Origin: Deltaproteobacteria bacterium HGW-Deltaproteobacteria-19
Lineage (GTDB): Bacteria; Desulfobacterota; Syntrophia; Syntrophales; PHBD01
Length of the DNA stretch: 51,882 nucleotides
NCBI GenBank assembly: GCA_002841865.1
Contig: PHBD01000022.1
Location: forward strand, 1 to 51,882
Direction of reading: 5' to 3'
The notes under the pieces were generated by a model, which worked only from the letters and a program-made list of their open reading frames with translations, made no database searches and had not been told where the DNA came from. Positions 50,779 through 51,882 of this stretch are shown here, in pieces. The position numbers and the translations under genes are program-made. Positions within the stretch are counted from its first letter, which is position 1. Each line of letters opens with the position of its first letter.

Positions 50779-51621
50779 TTACATCCGGTATTCCTTACTC
50801 GGTTCGGCATTCCCAGCCGGGCCGAGGATCTCCTTCTTCTGCACCGTCACCTTCGACGGATCGTCCAGATCCACCCCTGCATACCGCGGCCGCCCCGTCC
50901 GCCGCTCCAGGTCTGTCATGACCGTTGCGAGGCGGGCCAGTTTCTCGTCGTATTTCTCGAAGCCAAGCTTCAGGCACAGCCCCGACGTGGTCACGACGGA
51001 GAGGCCGGCGACCGGATCCAGGTGGACGCTGGCGATGTCCTGAATATTGGGATGGGTCTTGGTTTCCGCCAGTTTGTTCAGGAAGGCCACCGCCTTCATG
51101 AACCCTGCGTCCACGGCGGCCTGGTTTTCATACCCGGTCACCACCGGGAAATCGATGTCATCGTTTTTCTCCACCCGCTTGAAAAGGACCCCCGCCGGGT
51201 CCATGAAGTGCAGCCTGTCTTTCCCTTTCACGATCGCCCGGACGGTCCGCTCCTGCACCCGGATGACCATGCGGTCGGGAAGCTCCAGGCCCACCGAGAC
51301 CTCGCGGACCCAGGGATTCTGCTTCACCCGCCGGGCGACCTTCTCGCGGTTCACCACCAGGATGCTCACGGAGGGCCGGAGAGCCGCCAGCGCCAGCACT
51401 TCCTGCTCGGTGATCTCCTTGCAGCCCCGGACGACCGTTTCCCTGAGTCCGAAGTAGGGCGCCTGGACGATCCCGTAAAAGATCCCGATCATGCCCGCCG
51501 TCATCAGCGCCACGATCGACAGGAGCAGCAGGGCCGAAAGCGCTTCCCGGAGGAACGGCCCCCGGGTCCTCTGAATTCTGTTTCTCCGGGTCCGGAGCTT
51601 GTTCCGAAGCGAAGTCCTCAC
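50779..51621 (-). CDS. ftsQ: Cell division protein FtsQ
   Basis: The 280-residue bitopic protein links the cytoplasmic division ring to the septal peptidoglycan synthases. A basic cytoplasmic N-terminus ([15 protein letters not shown]) is followed by one transmembrane helix (about residues 27-50). A POTRA domain comes next ([26 protein letters not shown]), then the FtsQ domain ([23 protein letters not shown]). The start is GTG 51621, overlapping the murB stop (GTGA). The C-terminus EYRM is short compared with E. coli FtsQ. Confidence 0.93.
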   Translation of the reverse strand: MRTSLRNKLRTRRNRIQRTRGPFLREALSALLLLSIVALMTAGMIGIFYGIVQAPYFGLRETVVRGCKEITEQEVLALAALRPSVSILVVNREKVARRVKQNPWVREVSVGLELPDRMVIRVQERTVRAIVKGKDRLHFMDPAGVLFKRVEKNDDIDFPVVTGYENQAAVDAGFMKAVAFLNKLAETKTHPNIQDIASVHLDPVAGLSVVTTSGLCLKLGFEKYDEKLARLATVMTDLERRTGRPRYAGVDLDDPSKVTVQKKEILGPAGNAEPSKEYRM

Positions 51622-51882
51622 GCCGGCCCCCCCACAATGCGAACCTCCGTCTCCAGAGTCACGCCGGTCTTTTCACGAACGCGCTCCCGGACCAGATCGA
51701 TCAGGGACAGGACGTCCCCGGCCCGGGCCTTTCCCAGGTTGACGATGAAATTCCCGTGCTTCTCCGAGACCTGTGCGTCGCCGATGCGAGTCCCCTTGAG
51801 GCCCGCCTCCTCGATCAGCTGCCCCGCCGGGATATCCCTGGGGTTCTTGAAGATCGATCCGGCGCTTCGGTACTCCAGCGGA
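51618..51882 (-). CDS. murB: UDP-N-acetylenolpyruvoylglucosamine reductase, 3' part (5' part outside window)
   Basis: The last 87 codons encode the C-terminal domain of MurB, the second enzyme of UDP-MurNAc synthesis: [48 protein letters not shown] and [17 protein letters not shown]. The active-site Ser region ([10 protein letters not shown]) and catalytic Glu near the end (LETEV) are visible. It continues past the window edge at 51882. Its stop overlaps the ftsQ start. Confidence 0.95.
   Translation of the reverse strand, partial: PLEYRSAGSIFKNPRDIPAGQLIEEAGLKGTRIGDAQVSEKHGNFIVNLGKARAGDVLSLIDLVRERVREKTGVTLETEVRIVGGPA

Noticed and set aside
1-51882. tRNA, rRNA, CRISPR arrays and insertion sequences
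   Set aside because: No cloverleaf, rRNA core sequence, regular spacer-repeat array or transposase was found on reading both strands; an Infernal/tRNAscan search would be decisive.

Overview
The window is a high-GC stretch (mid-60s percent by eye) of an ordinary bacterial chromosome, most likely a Desulfobacterota-type ('deltaproteobacterial') anaerobe, perhaps of the Syntrophia/Syntrophales kind. The signs are a murB-ftsQ-ftsA-ftsZ run followed by a B12-binding radical SAM gene, the rplU-rpmA / obgE-proB order, two acyl-CoA ligases, an alkyl-DHAP-synthase-like FAD oxidase next to glpD, and a GAF-domain PtsP. The taxonomic call is inference. No rRNA, tRNA, CRISPR array, transposase or prophage was seen.

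Layout. 1-6456: a partial gene tail, then uvrC with an internal deletion and frameshift, mntP, ogt, a membrane-anchored TPR protein, an acyl-CoA ligase and a compact-cysteine flavoprotein. 6530-13327: a tetR gene and a tripartite RND efflux operon (lipoprotein adaptor, HAE1 pump, NodT/OprM outer-membrane factor); near-identical 18-bp palindromes lie in front of both tetR and the pump genes, and a terminator closes the operon. 13354-19254 (minus strand): proB, obgE, rpmA and rplU, with two intergenic repeat elements, then a large B12/radical SAM-DUF2344 protein. 19451-26674: a DinB-fold/MDMPI-type protein, a small conserved gene, purU, a CxxCC protein, hpt, a zinc-ribbon/DUF3426 membrane protein, a 500-bp repeat-rich intergenic region, a Sua5/YrdC protein, purE and an UlaG-like metallohydrolase. 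26846-32019: an AGPS-like FAD oxidase, glpD with an unusual C-terminal membrane tail, and pit with its DUF47 partner. 32288-38038: a small membrane protein, a second acyl-CoA ligase tightly coupled to ptsP, a GAF/DUF484-like gene and xth. 38142-40093: a umuD-like gene and a Y-family DNA polymerase. 40235-43454: a lower-GC island of two overlapping genes, a zinc-ribbon DNA methylase of COG1743/DUF1156 type and a protein with a PD-(D/E)xK nuclease signature. 43505-46569: a truncated DUF488 gene, small membrane and zinc-cluster proteins, TfoX-N, a class II deacetylase-like enzyme and an EamA transporter. 46563-51882 (minus strand): a second B12/radical SAM protein, ftsZ, ftsA, ftsQ and the 3' end of murB.

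The best candidate for an undescribed system is the two-gene methylase-nuclease island at 40235-43454. It looks like a compact restriction-modification or defence module, sits beside an SOS-type mutagenesis locus, and differs in base composition from its neighbours. Next are the umuD-like gene, whose catalytic lysine position holds arginine and whose divergent promoter region carries a GAAC-N4-GTTC palindrome; two families of intergenic palindromic repeats (15642-15763; 16596-16738 and 24466-24607); and the broken uvrC.
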